Source: Pinus tabuliformis
Lineage: Eukaryota; Streptophyta; Pinopsida; Pinales; Pinaceae
Reading direction: 5' to 3'
Assembly: GCA_031772625.1 (NCBI GenBank)
Contig: CM062816.1
Coordinates: 830,150,056 to 830,214,055, forward strand
DNA: 64,000 nucleotides
The notes under the pieces were generated by a model that did no database searches, was not told the origin of the DNA, and worked only from the letters and a program-made list of their open reading frames with translations. This document shows positions 1 through 11,698 of the stretch, piece by piece. The stretch's first letter is position 1; each line of letters starts with the position of its first letter. The position numbers were made by a program, and so were the translations under genes.

Positions 1-235
1 CCAATTAATGACTAACAAAGAATCACCAAACACTTGGAGCTTATCACAACCCTTCTCACAAGAAAAAGCCAATAAAGAGCGACAATATAACAATTCTACC
101 AAATTGTTTGTTCCACTCCCAAGCCCCATGCTAACTTTGTAAAAATATTATTCAATTAAATAGAGAATGAAACCACCACCACATGTGAGATTTCTCCCTT
201 TCTCAGCCCCATAAAAGTATCCCCATGGTAGAGAT
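1..235 (-). pseudogene. LINE RNase H-like domain fragment
   Basis: The minus-strand translation, bridging a stop, contains GYFYGAEKG, CGGGFILY, GTNNLVELLY and VFGDSLLVIN. These match the order of the plant LINE and reverse-transcriptase-associated RNase H (RVT_3), in which a glycine-rich strand is followed by a GTNN..E helix and a GDS acidic residue. The fragment continues off the left edge. Bases 236-564, between it and the zinc domain, give only broken reading frames of the same element. Confidence 0.65.
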
Positions 236-564
236 TTGTTAGGATCCTTGGGGATCACAAGTCTATTCCTCGGAGAAGCAGAGGGATGAGGAAAATGAGA
301 GAGGATGGTGATAGCTTCAGCTACCACCCGATTTAGAGAGGAATGCTTGTTTTTGAAACCTTATTTATTCCTTGCTAACCAAACACCGCAGTAGATTAGT
401 AGAGGAAAAGCTTTGTAAGATTTATTATTCTTGTTTTAGACCCAAGAACGCCACTTCGCATCAAAACAAGAACCTTTCCAAACACATCCTCGTTTAAACA
501 CGGAATTGCACATATTCCAGATATGACAGCAAAAAGGAAAATCAATGAAAATATGCTTTATAGA

Positions 565-1131
565 TTAACCATTCGACTTACATAGGGAGCACCATCCAGG
601 GTCGATTTTATGATGTTTGTGCAATATATCCCAAGTAGGGATTTTTTTAGCTAGGAGACACCACATGAATAGGCGATATTTTTCTAGTAACTTCACCTTC
701 CATACTTCTCTCCAACACCACTCCCATGTCTCCTTAGCTATAACCACATTCAGATGAAGATAGCCCAACTTGGGAGTATAAATACCCATTGAAGAGTGAG
801 CCCAAACTAGCTCATCCTCATTTTGAGAAAGCCTTATATGAGCAACAATTATGGCTTCAAGACAACCCCTCAAATTCTCAAAGAATTCTTGATCAATCTC
901 CAAGTCTTCGGCAAATAACCAAACTTGACGCCCTATAGAGGTCTGAGTTAGGTTGTTGAAATGGGCAAGTCTTGAGATAACTCTGTCTCTAAGAAAATAT
1001 ATAAGTTCATGAGGTAGATGATGGGATTTCCCACTACTTGGCCAAGGGTTTTGGCCCAGTGTTACCTTTAAACCATTTCCAACCTCCAATCCAACCCGAA
1101 GCAATAAGGTCCAATGAATTAAGGACAACAT
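565..1131 (-). pseudogene. LINE C-terminal zf-RVT domain
   Basis: A 188-codon open stretch ends in WCWREVWKVKLLEKYRLFMW, then KKIPTWDILHKH and CSLCKSNG. This is the zf-RVT (zinc-binding in reverse transcriptase) signature found downstream of RT in plant L1 elements. The W..VW..K.....F.W core and the CxxC pair are visible. It lies in the expected place between the RT (left of it in translation order) and RNase H. The initiating methionine is only the first ATG in the open stretch; the real protein would be one long ORF2. Confidence 0.8.
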
Positions 1132-1429
1132 GCCAATTTACTGAGATATTAGAATGAGGCTTGTCCCCCAGCCTTACCTAATCCTCTAAAGAGTGAGGGT
1201 GAATGTATTTTTTATATATCACCTGGGTCCACATGTTGTGAGTGGACAGAAGTCTCCAACTGCATTTTGTCGCTAGAGCTTTTGAGAACAAAAAAATATT
1301 TTTGAGACCCCAGTGACCAAGCGATTTAGGCATCACAATACAATTTCATTTAACCCATTGGTCCTGAGAGCCAACCCACAAAATTTTGAAATATATTCTT
1401 CTAGATCTACCTAAAACTCCCTGGCGGAT

Positions 1430-2421
1430 TCATATCGCAGAAATCCAAAACACAAGAATGGCTTTCAAATCTAATTTGACTAGAATAAACCTCCCTACCT
1501 TTGACAACCACCTTAGGCTATGATCTTTTAATCTTCTCCCTATCTTTGTGATTAACCATGACCAATCTTCCTTCTTGTAGTAGTTTGGCTTCAGGTAGAA
1601 ACTCAAATATTTTAAGCTTGCATCCATTTCTAAAAAGGGAAAATAAAAAGTATTCTTGAGATTCAACACTTCATGACCTGCCAGGTTTTGAGTTATAATA
1701 GAGGATTTTCTATCATTAAGCACCATGCCTATAGCTTTTCCAAATAGGTCAATAATCTAATATAATTCAGCCACATTTCTACATGCACCATTACATAAAA
1801 TTAGAATATAATCAACAAAAAATAAATGAGTAATTGCTACAAAATTAGAAATAACAACACCCAGAAATTCGCCTCTACGCTTAACATCTGCCAACAAACG
1901 ACTGAGACCTTCCACTACCAATAGAAATAGTAAAGGAGACAGGGGCCACCCTTGTCTCAGACCTCTTTGGGCATGGAAAAAATTAGAAGCAAAGACATTT
2001 ATTAGAACAACAAAAGAGACTGATTGAATGCAACCCATCACCCAATTCACAAAATCACTCCTGAAACCCATGTGAATCAAAAGAAGTCTAATGTACATCC
2101 AACTCACACGATCATAGGTCTTTGAAAGGTCAAGTTTTATGACAACCCCTTTTAATCTGGAGTTTTTATGCTATGGAGCCCCTCTTGGGCCACCCCAATG
2201 GCTTCATGGGTCTGTCTCCCTTCAAGGAAGCCAAATTGTTCTTTTGAAAGAGAGTTTGACCAACTAGGATTTAATCTTTTGGCAATAACTTTGGAGATAA
2301 ACTTGTAGATACAATTACAAAGTGAGATAGGACGAAAGTCCTCAAAGGAAGAAGGTTTGTCCACTTTGGGGATAAGGGCCATGAAAGTTGTGTTGAAATC
2401 TGCTATAACCCTACCTTCCAT
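1430..2421 (-). pseudogene. LINE reverse transcriptase (ORF2), broken
   Basis: Three minus-strand open stretches (2421-2152, 2107-1757, 1726-1430) give the fingers and palm of a non-LTR RT. Visible are IPKVDKPSSFEDFRPISLCN, then KEQFGFLEGRQTHEAI, GLRQGWPLSPLLFLLVVEG and the catalytic-loop region FFVDYILIL. The active-site FADD/YADD motif reads VDY, with the second aspartate replaced by tyrosine, so the enzyme would be inactive even without the frameshifts. Downstream, 1726-1430 holds the thumb region (KEDWSWLITKIGRRLKDHS). It is flanked by the endonuclease upstream and zf-RVT downstream, as in L1. Confidence 0.85.
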
Positions 2422-3189
2422 TTTATATTCATTTATAATTACTAGCAGGTTTGATCCAATAAGCTCATAAAACCCTTCAAAAACTCTATCCCCTAGCCAT
2501 CGGGACTGGGACTTTTATCTTTTTAAAGCTGACAAGAACAACCTTCAATTCCTCTCTTAAGACCTCCTCCACTAAGGCTCTATTACCTTCATCCTCCACA
2601 AACCTAGGGAATAATTGAGCAACCTTGATTACTGTAGCTATACTATCCCTTTCAGTCTCTTTTAATAGCTTCTGAAAATGTGCACAACCAAGAGAAGTGA
2701 GGCCCTCGGAATTTTAGACCACCCTGTCATCCTCATATTGTAGGTTCCATATTATATTACACATCTTCTTTCCCTTAGCATATGTCGGTAATAATATTGT
2801 GTTCTCATCCCCTCCTTCAAGTCATATGGCTCTATTTTTCAGCTTCCAAGTAGCTTATGCCTCTAGTATGACCTTCTTGTGGGACTCCAGTTGAACCAAT
2901 GTGTCTCTAGATTCAACATTTAGAAAACCCCCATCCCTAGAATCAGAGACAATAAAAATCTCCCTTTCGATGTATGTTAGCTTCTTCTCCTCTCTTCTTC
3001 ATTTCTTATTGACCCAATTCACAACCAAACTTTTGACCCGCCTGAGGCTTTCTTCAAAATGTTGGGTAGCTGAAATTCCACTATTTGGAACATCAAAAGA
3101 CCAACCTTCCTTGAAAAGGTTTACAAACTCTTCATCTTTTATCTAGGAGGAATTTAGTTTAAATGGTATTATAGGATTAGGACCATTAT

Positions 3190-3807
3190 TTTTAAGCTCC
3201 AACAATATGGGTGAGTGATCAGACTCACCCTCAGACCCAATCCACGAATATTATTAAATCGCTCCACCATCGCTTCCACCACTAAAAATCTGTCAATCCT
3301 TTTAGCAATTCAATCCTCCCCAACATGGTGGTTTCTCCAAGAAGGTTTTAGCTTTGCAAGCTCTATATCTAGCAGTATTTTCCCATAATTTTATTGACAA
3401 ATAAATTAGAGAGGCTATCCACTCTGGACATTGGCCCACAGGACTCAGCAACACCCATAAAGAAATTTAAATCCCCTCCAATGATCATATTTTCAACATC
3501 CAACACCTTCAATTCAAAAAATGGTTCCAGAAATCCACGCGGCCTTCACAAGGACCATAGAGATTAATACAGATGAGAGACGCCCCCATCTTTGAATAAA
3601 AAATTTCAAGCCCCATCCTAAAATTAATACTCCAAAAAATTTGAATAGAAAAATTGTGAGTATCCCAACCAACAACAAGACCTCCAGAACAACCATGGAA
3701 ATCAGAGGCATTAAAATACCACCCTCCCAACATTGATTCCAATTATTTAAAGACCACCTCCTCATCCCCCATGGTTTCTCAGAGGAAAATAACATTCGAT
3801 TCCTCAA
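3190..3807 (-). pseudogene. LINE AP-like endonuclease, broken
   Basis: Minus-strand frames contain HCSGGLVVGWDTHNFSI and INLYGPCEGRVDFWNHFL. After a frame change come GGDLNFFMGV and, near 3196-3226, GESDHSPILLEL. The GGDxNF and SDHxPI motifs are the catalytic Asp/Asn and His motifs of the endonuclease/exonuclease/phosphatase fold used by L1 elements to nick the target. The amino-terminal part is missing or too degraded to place. Bases 2422-3189 hold the poorly conserved linker to the RT, with several stops. Confidence 0.75.
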
Positions 3808-4521
3808 CCTTAACCAACCTCTTTAGTGCAAGTCTTTTAGAGTAACTTGTCAAACCTCTACAGGTGAACGATAAAAATTTGATTAGGAAACCTTTCCCTG
3901 GGAATTCAATGCTCTAAGTGCTCTAGTACTGAATAATTTCCTACCAACGACTATTTCTTCTCTCACTTTCTCTTTGGACTTAGACAAGATCGATTTCCTC
4001 CCACAAGACTTCTAAGAGGAGATCACAATTTGGCCTAAACCACCAAGTGGACCTTTAGAAGAAGGGGAAATCTATCTAGAATGAAGGTTATAAAGGATCT
4101 CTCCTACATCATGATCCTTGGAGAAACCAGAGATACCAGAGGATATAGAGGCTCTTAGGGAGGACAAAGCCATTGGTGGGGAGGGAACAAGACAAATGAC
4201 CTAAGTGGAGGAATCCCTAGACCCAGATTGTGACACAAGAGGCTCTAGACCCCAAGGCACAAGATCCCAATCATATATTAGACTCGATAAAGATATATCA
4301 AGGGAAGAAACAATAGGAAATAGAGAGCGATAACTCGAAGGATGTGCAGCTGGAGAAGACACCCCACTAGGAGCTTGAGAAGAAAGCTCTTCATCCTCAA
4401 TTTGATCCTGAGCTAGCAACCCTGCAACTAGCATCCCAGAGGCAGGTGAGAACTCCAAATTTATATCCTCTAACATAGGTTCCACCACCCCTTCCTTCAA
4501 GCTCACCCCCAACTCCAACAT

Positions 4522-5214
4522 CTAATCCACCTTCATCTTCTTCTTTACCCCCCCCTGCAACATGCCTTTTTTGAAAGGGAGAATACTATGACGAACAGTA
4601 TGCTCGTATTTGTGGCAGTGTTTGCATCTAAATGGTACCCCTTCATAATCAATAATATGAAGTTGCTCATAACCTCTACCAATTTTTATGGTCTCATGAA
4701 GTTCGTTTCGCGGATCAAGACTAACCAAAATCCATGCCATGGATAAATCTCTGGTTCCTTTAAATGAATATTCTGCTTTTAGGAAAACCCCATGTTTATT
4801 TCCAAGATCATTGAAGCTATTTTCATTCCACATATATGATGGTAACCCAGACAACAAAACCCATATAGGAACCACATCCAACCTTTCACGAATTGCATTG
4901 AAGAGCTATGTCCAAAATTCGAACAAAACAGGATTCAAGTTAATTGACCAAACAGACTTAGAAATTTCTTCAGCCTCCTCATGAGAGTTGAAGCTTAATT
5001 GAATCCACCCCTTTTCCATAATGAATATCTCAAGAGGTGTATTTACTGTTGGGGAAATTTCGACCTCGAGCCATTCTTGCAAAGTCCCAATGCTAAATTT
5101 CTTCCCTTTGGCCCGATTGACTAGATACTTCTCTGCCAATGATTCGACCTGCTCCATCTCTACGTTGTCTCCCAAATTGAGGTTATAAGTGGTCGAGAAT
5201 TTTTCACATCTCAC
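4522..5214 (-). pseudogene. LINE ORF1 (DUF4283 and CCHC knuckle), broken
   Basis: Two overlapping minus-strand stretches (5214-4906 and 4881-4522) form an ORF1-like nucleic-acid-binding protein. The DUF4283 part has LEIFIMEKGWIQLSFNSHEE and SVWSINLNPVLFEFW. It continues with VVPIWVLLSGLPSYMWNENS and a zinc-knuckle-like CKHCHKYEHTVRHS in which the final cysteine is replaced by serine. A frame break lies between 4881 and 4906. No ubiquitin-like domain is present upstream, unlike the LINE at 62870. Bases 4201-4521 extend the same protein as a low-complexity tail. Confidence 0.75.
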
Positions 5215-5519
5215 AACCCTATCCTTTTTGGTTTGGGTCTGGAGCCAAATGAACCACCCTCACCTTCCCTGTCTTGTTGCTTAGAATCTACAAACCCAGT
5301 CGAAAGAACACCACCTTCCCCATTCACGAGGAAAGTCTTCAAGAGACTACTTGTTGTCAGTTGGTAGCCCTCTGACACCTATTTTGCCTCTAATACTAGT
5401 CCCATAGCTAACGAGGTAAGCCTCCTTTTGCAACTGAGTAGGGTAGAGTCTCCCCACCCAAAGAAAAAACCAAAGGTGTATATAACCCCAGTGTCTAAAA
5501 ACCACCTATCAGTGACCTC

Positions 5520-8500
5520 AAATACTGATCTTAGGCTAGGTATATGTGCAAAGAGTTTGATTGAATAAAATGATGTGTTTGTTGGCTCTAATGAAAAGGC
5601 AGATCTTGGGTGCGGGGAATGAGGCTCAGTCTTGCAGAGATCTCAATGGGGCAAGGTAGGCAACTAATTTTGGCACTTCAAATCAAATGAGGTGGAGGGA
5701 TTAGACAGGTGAGGAGTTGAATAGGGCAAGAGAAGCCATGGATCCTCTCCAAACAGCTGAAAACATCAAGAATCTAAAGCAAACCTCAAGTACAGCACTG
5801 TAATTTCAATGGATTCTACTTTCACTCTTGTTTGATTTAGTTAGGAAGAAACAAGATAGATAATGTCATACATAACACATAAGTAAATTCACAATTACAA
5901 AGAAAAGCATTGTACCAAAACAAAATGCCACAAGGATCCCAAAGAGTGCTGCAAACCCTGGTCTCAATTCCTTAGCCAAAATGCTGATATGAGTGTACAA
6001 TGAAGCTCCTTGCTTTCTCAAGAGTCCAACCATGCTAATGACTGAAAAAACATAAGATATAGGAAAACAACAACTCATCCTAGCCTCTAGGGATCAAGCT
6101 CATGACTTTAGGAGCTGTTCCAAATTCTAAACTGAGAACTAAAAAGTAGGCAGTGGAACAACATGCCTCTAAAAACTAGGGAACTGATTCATTCAGTTGC
6201 AAACTACCTTTTCATGGATGAATCTACCTCTATGAGTAAAAATTCAACATAATTACATCAAGATCCATCAAATTACATTAAATTACATCATGATTTTGAC
6301 ATTAAGAAGGAGAAAAGTCAAACTGTCAAGGAACTAGGCAAAAAACAGAGTATACTTGGTCAAACTGGGCAAAATTTCCCCAATGCATCGCGCTGATTTC
6401 TCTATGCATAGCGCCTGTTTGCAGCCACTTTTGGAGGCCTTCCCGGTGTCCAAATTTTCTCCAAGTGTGCTTGTTGGAAAGGTCTACCTGTCTACTTTCC
6501 AAACCAAGTGGAATTTTTGAATTTGGCCTCCATTTTCCCCTCCAAAACTGAGTTCTCCCAACACTGCTTCATGTGTGTCAAAATAGGAGCAATAAGGTCA
6601 TTTTTTGGGTGTTTTTGACCTTTTTGGGGGCTCAAAACCTGTCAAAATTTCTTGGCCATTAGTAGGCATGCATATTTTTCCAATAAAAATCCAAAGATGC
6701 TGAGTTTTTTTCATTTGGAGGCTTCCATCAAAAGCGAGCGCCAGGTGGCGCGGCGCATTGGGCAGAAAAGCCTGTTTTTGCTCAAAAATTCCAAAAATGC
6801 AAAAAAGTGTCCCAAATTTTTTGAAATTTGGGCTAAGTGCTATCCATCAAGTGCTATGTTGGGCCAAGGAAGCCTCGACCAATATCTGAAGTCTATCTTG
6901 CTCCTTTCGCCTCCTCGATGCCTTTTTCAACTTGGCCTTCAAGTTCCTGATTCTTGCCTTGTGACTTTTATTTCTCGCCATGTAATGATAGGCCATATGT
7001 CTCAACATTGTTTTCTCCCTGTTGGCCTTCTCTAACAACTTTTCCAAGTGGATATTAGCTCTCTCAAGCCAAGACTCACGATGCTTGCTAATGTGTGAGT
7101 TTTCTTGATGAGTATGAAGAGATTTATGGTGATTTTAGTTTTCTGCCACCAAGGGTAAGAATGTATGAGGGACTGTGGAGGGAGAGGGTAAGAGGGGTTT
7201 TAGAAATGTTGCTAACTGGAATTTGGGGAATAGAAGGGTTTTAGGGATAGTTTTTAGATTTTGGGATAACAATTAGGTTTTAGGAATGTGTAGCTAGGGT
7301 TTGGGATAGTGGGAGTTAGGACTATGGAGTTAGTGAATTTAGGGATATGGGAATTAGGGATATGGGGATGAAACTAGAAAATGAATGTGGGAAACAAAGA
7401 GTGTGGGAGTGAGGGAATGGAATTTGGCCAAAAAAACACAAACTACAAACCCTCAGCACTTTTTTTTGAGCAAAAATTCCAAGGAGATAGGGTTTGAGTT
7501 TTGTCTCACTAAACCACCATAAATTTTAAGAAAAACTCATTCACTAGCAAGGGAAGAAAGCTTGACTTACTTGCACACCATAGGATTGAGAAAATTTGGA
7601 AATTTGAGACATTTTATGGGTGAAATTGGGCTTACAGCTCTATGCACCACGCCACAAACTCAACGCGCCGCACCTACTCTATGCGTCGCACCCATTCAAA
7701 ATTTACACTGCAGAGCATTGCCCAATGTGCCGTGCCCTTTCAATGCACTGCGCTCCAAACCTAATGCATTTCGTTTTTTGCAGGAGACTTTTGGAGGCCT
7801 TTCCGGTGTCCAAATTGGGCGTGGGATAGCTTGTTGGAAAGATTATTGAGTCTAATTTCCATCGCAACTAGCATTTTTCAATTTGGAGCTCATTTTCCCT
7901 CTCAAAAATCAAATCTCCCAAGACTGGTCAAAATGTGCAAAATGAGGCTGCCTAAAGGCATAGTATTGTTGCAGTCAACTTTTGAAAATCTTTCTCAACT
8001 CCAAATTGAGCTCATGATATCTCATTGGAAATATATTTGTTTCTAGTTATCATTTGACTCATCAATAAAGTCATTTGGCCAACCAATCTATGAGAAAACT
8101 TGATTTTCCCAAGGTCACTTCAGAGGTGCATCAATTCTCCTAAGGCAACTGTATTTTTGACATTTCTCTAAAACCATGACACCTGTGTAAAAAGTGAAGG
8201 GGGTTTTTCTTCCTTGACATATTTTGGACAAAAACCTCTCTCAGTTTTTCCAAATTCATATTTCCTTGCTCAGAAACATCATTTGAGTAAAACCTACCCC
8301 GATGTATGGAACAGGGGATTTCTCGAAATGGAGGGAAATGAAGGAGATAAGGGGCTTCTAAATTCTTGAGGAAATTTTAGGAAGTATGGAGGGATCTTAG
8401 GAAACAGGGGAAAGTGGAATTTCAAAGATTGAGTGAGGGGAAGGGGTCCAAAGGGCAAAAACACAGACCTAGCCTAAAAAATTGCCAAATTGTAGCAAGA

Positions 8501-8956
8501 AACTAGGGTTTGTGGGAAAATGAGGAATTTAAGGGATATCAGTGATGAAATTGTTTAATAAGGTACATTAAGGATAGAGAAAGGTGTATGAATATCAAGA
8601 TACAAGTTTTGCTGATGATTTTACCATCCAAGAGAAATTGCCTTCAAAACCCTAGGAGAGAGAAATGCACCTTACCTAGGCACAACTAAAGCATAAACCA
8701 GGTGTAAAATGACCCATTGGAACCTGAAATGATGATGACAACCCTCTGAATGATGGTACACTCAGCTGAATGGTGACATCGACCAACATTTGGACAACTT
8801 TTACAGGAATAAAAGCAAACCCTAGACCTAATACCTAGTGACCAAATTTTGCTTGAAGACTCACTAAAATGACAAAATTTGACCTCGACACCTTAAAATC
8901 ACTTTGTAAGAGCATGTTTGATCACTGGAGGAAGGCTGCAAAGACTGACACTAACA
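5520..8956 (-). repeat. 3' LTR of the gypsy-like element, truncated
   Basis: This stretch aligns almost throughout with 11858-15290, for example the shared starts AAATACTGATCTTAGG and ends GACACTAACA. It lacks the equivalent of 11699-11857 at its downstream end, where the LINE begins. It carries a 66-codon minus-strand ORF (7047-6847) conserved in the other LTR, and an imperfect internal repeat (about 6390-6600 against 7690-7930). Roughly 95% identity to its partner by eye implies an old insertion. Confidence 0.85.
6847..7047 (-). CDS. Small basic ORF inside the 3' LTR
   Basis: This 66-codon ORF on the element's sense strand reads MEKLLEKANREKTMLRHMAY and then a Lys/Arg-rich helix (RIRNLKAKLKKASRRRKEQD). 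It looks like a short basic coiled coil. The same ORF, with only two apparent amino-acid changes (A9S and V57A), lies in the other LTR. Conservation could simply reflect shared LTR ancestry. Function is unknown. Confidence 0.35.
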   Translation of the reverse strand: MEKLLEKANREKTMLRHMAYHYMARNKSHKARIRNLKAKLKKASRRRKEQDRLQILVEASLAQHST

Positions 8957-9207
8957 TTGGCTCCAATGGGGATGGTAGCTTCTTGGAGGTGCCAAGAACT
9001 ATAGATCTTTGGAAAGCAGATAGTGCCTTCATCCATTAGGTAATGGAGTCAAAAACTCAAGCTGAAATGCATGACTAAAAACTGACGACTTGACAACACA
9101 AACTGACTCTCACTCAACTAAAAACTGACTCGATACTTAAACACAACCGACAAACTGGAAATGATGCTCAAAGTATAGCTTATTCATCAAAACCTACTCT
9201 AACAGTT

Positions 9208-9663
9208 TCATTCATCACCTGATCGAGTGAAATGAAACAACCAATGCAACCAAGTAAGCATTACGGCTGCTGTATGAATTCTCCACAAGTGCTTGCTTAT
9301 GAACAACAAGAGAGGACTACTGAAAGGCAACTCCCATGAAAACTTGTGAAGAGATCCATTGAATAATATGGATTCTCTATCCGCCTCCAAAAACACTGCA
9401 TAAGGATCTTGAAGTTCATGCACACTGGGACTCAGCTCATCCAAAGGATTACTTCTCTTTTCCTCATACCATGAATGCAAACTTTCATCTAAGATTTGTG
9501 ACGAGACTCCTGCTGAGAATGACAAAGAAACCGGCTTCCAGATCAAGTTTATATCAGCACACGTTTCAAGCTCACATATAGTCAATAGAGAAGGACTTTG
9601 ACTGCAGACATCATCCAACACATCAGCTATTGGATCGTGAAAAACATGAAAAGACTGTTGCAA
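9208..9663 (-). CDS. Gag-downstream ORF of the gypsy-like element
   Basis: A 151-codon minus-strand ORF lies between gag and the 3' LTR. It begins MQQSFHVFHDPIADVLDDVC and ends WLHWLFHFTRSGDE. The aromatic tail (WRIHTAAVMLTWLHWLFHF) looks membrane-like. I do not recognise a domain. In sense and position it belongs to the retrotransposon. It may be a leftover of a longer polyprotein, since 9664-9858 upstream is open in other frames only. Bases 8957-9207 after it hold no gene and no clear polypurine tract. Confidence 0.4.
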   Translation of the reverse strand: MQQSFHVFHDPIADVLDDVCSQSPSLLTICELETCADINLIWKPVSLSFSAGVSSQILDESLHSWYEEKRSNPLDELSPSVHELQDPYAVFLEADRESILFNGSLHKFSWELPFSSPLLLFISKHLWRIHTAAVMLTWLHWLFHFTRSGDE

Positions 9664-9858
9664 CCCATTTTCTATTGGTTCTAATGAGATTACATGATTT
9701 CCTACAGGCTACTCATTTGAAGATATACTATGCAATTTACCCTTCAAAAACTGAAATGATTCAAAACAAAATGGTACAGAATCATCTTGTATCATTTGAT
9801 CATATGTGCCAGCTTCCATGTCTTCATTTGCAACTTGACAATCAATGGCATTCGGGGG

Positions 9859-10542
9859 CTACAAATCTGGATATGAAAAGTCTTGAAAAAGGTTTTCATT
9901 GCTCTCAAGATGGTCCAAATCAAGACTTGTCGATAGTTGATTTCTGATTGCATGAATGTTGTCTCTGATGAACTGAAACGAAGCAAAACAAAAAGGCAAA
10001 GATCCTTCACTTACTTCAAAATTTGTTGCACTTTCCTCGTCATTTCCATAGATGATATGTGATGGCTGAACATTGTATTTGAGCTGCTGAAAGTGAACTT
10101 CTTCCTCCCACAAACTAGCTGTTGGTTTGTCTACAAGATTAGCTTCTGTTTGGAGAACATAATCATCATCATACTGATCAAACTGAGGAAAATCATCAGT
10201 ATAAAACACATCATCAAGCATACATGTCATATCAATAGATCTCTCTTCTCCAAGATGATCTATAAAACAATCATTATCTAATCTATGACAACTAGGATAA
10301 GAAAGAAAATGTTTTGGATCAGCCACTTGTTCTTCTTCAATCAGTGAGTCGTGATCTTGAACATCATACTCATTCCTTGTGGTGATCTTTTGCATCATCT
10401 CTTCCACTGCACTTACCAAAATGTCAAGCTTTACCTCTAGAGATGTCGATTCATTTGGATCTATGTTTTTCATCTCTTCTTCCTTCAACTTTGCCCTTCG
10501 GATCAGCAAATGAGCCTCTACATCTACTGCACTGTTCTGCAT
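9859..10542 (-). pseudogene. Gypsy-type gag, C-terminal half
   Basis: A 227-codon minus-strand stretch starts MQNSAVDVEAHLLIRRAKLK and continues with an acidic region (DVQDHDSLIEEEQVADP). It follows the capsid half in the same orientation after stops at 10543-10759. It carries no zinc knuckle and is followed by no protease, so the element depends on another element's pol. The conserved start (VDVEA.LLIR.AKLKEEE) is the helical segment seen after the capsid in related conifer-type gag proteins, recalled rather than searched. Confidence 0.6.
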
Positions 10543-10759
10543 CTCTTCAAGTGTTGCAAGGTTTCTTTCTCTCAGCTAAAACTCCATTTCCAGATCAAAG
10601 GCTTCCGGGTAGTGCAAGAGAGCAGATCATGGAGGAGGTCTTATATTAACCGGCATTGAAAAATAGACTTGGTTAAATCTGGCAGAAAATTGTTGTACTA
10701 TCTCCCCTAGCAATCTTTTTAGCTAGTTTACTCTTCTATAATCAAGAAAGGGTTTTATC

Positions 10760-11395
10760 TTACCACCCACCTGTCGAGGAAAACTTTGACGAACTGCTGG
10801 AAATTTGAGATGCTCGCATCAGACAGGGTTTTGAACCAAATCTTGACTTTTCCTTGCAAAGAAAGAGCAAAAAGCCTAATACTGACATCTTCTTCATCAA
10901 CTTCAAAAAGATCAAGAAAAGACTCAAAATCCAATACATGTCTCTCAGCAGTGATGTTGTCGCGTTCACCATCAAATCTTGGTAGATATAGATCATGATT
11001 TTAGGGAAAGCATGGAATATAGGAGGTAAAATCAGAGGCTTGTATCGATCTGGAATTTTACAAGGTATAAGAATATGTATAGAAGGTGTAGAATCAGTTT
11101 TGGTCTTTTGAGGTTCATCATTTTGAAGATGGTCATCACAAGATTTAGAAAAAGGGTCTTGATCAAGCTCAAAGGCATGCAAATCTTTGGTATTCACAAT
11201 CTTCAAAGGGAAGGAATCAAATGCAGGCCGAGGATCTCTTCTCAAATACAATATACTTTGCAAAGCCTTCTTGACATTCTCGGGAAAAGAGAAGATATAA
11301 TTTATAACAAAGAACAAAATGTCTTGGACAAAATTCCAACTTGAATACCTGATCTTTCCATATTTTCCTTTCATGTTTTTGCTGGTCAGGTTCAT
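10760..11395 (-). pseudogene. Gypsy-type gag, capsid half
   Basis: The minus-strand open stretch 11395-10760 and, after a frame change near 10985, an overlapping frame give a retrotransposon gag (Retrotrans_gag). Visible are LPRFDGERDNITAERHVLDF, FEVDEEDVSIRLFALSLQGK and WFKTLSDASISNFQQF, ending FLDRW. The pattern hydrophobic-F-L..F.......D..IRLFALSL.GKA..WF..L is the capsid core of plant Ty3/gypsy gag. Further stops interrupt it before 10542. This is structural protein for a virus-like particle, now broken. Confidence 0.75.
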
Positions 11396-11680
11396 CCTCC
11401 AGTGGAGTCCTTGGATCTCATCTCGAAATTGATTTAGAGTCGCCAGGCGAATGATTTCAGCCTTACGGTGTCTGATCGTTGTCCACCGTCAACAATCAGA
11501 TCTGAACTTGATTACATTTTAATGAGGGAACCAGATGTTCAGTTCATAAACTAGACCGGAGATTGACTGAAGTAGCATTCATCTACTTTCGCTAATGCAA
11601 AACAAGAGTGTTTCGAAGGCTACCTAGCTAACTTCAGGCTCCATTTATAGTTTATAAAGCAAACAACAAACTTTTCTTCC

Positions 11681-11695
11681 CCATTGGAGTCGCCA
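11681..11695 (-). promoter_or_regulatory. Primer-binding site of the gypsy-like element
   Basis: Three bases inside the 5' LTR end, the minus strand reads TGGCGACTCCAATGG followed by GGAAG. The TGGCGACTCC start resembles primer-binding sites seen in some plant gypsy (Tat/Ogre-type) elements; the priming tRNA cannot be proven here. It fixes the minus-strand orientation. Confidence 0.65.
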
Positions 11696-11698
11696 CTA

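Larger units (their letters stand above)
1..5519 (-). mobile_element. Degenerate L1-type LINE, cut by the left edge
   Basis: On the minus strand the remnants read in L1 order: ORF1 with DUF4283 and a damaged zinc knuckle (5214-4522), an endonuclease (3807-3190), reverse transcriptase (2421-1430), a zf-RVT domain (1131-565) and an RNase H fragment reaching base 1. All parts carry stops and frameshifts, so the copy is dead. Its 5' end at about 5519 abuts, without spacer, a copy of the neighbouring gypsy-type LTR. The LINE therefore probably inserted inside that LTR, and its 3' end and poly(A) lie beyond the window. Bases 5215-5519 hold only its 5' leader. Family assignment is by domain order and motifs. 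Confidence 0.85.

Noticed and set aside
5513..5526. TGACC / TGATA as LTR starts at 5513 and 11852
   Set aside because: The right LTR clearly extends to 11699, where TGTTAGTG mirrors the other end and a primer site follows. The short match is chance next to the truncation point.
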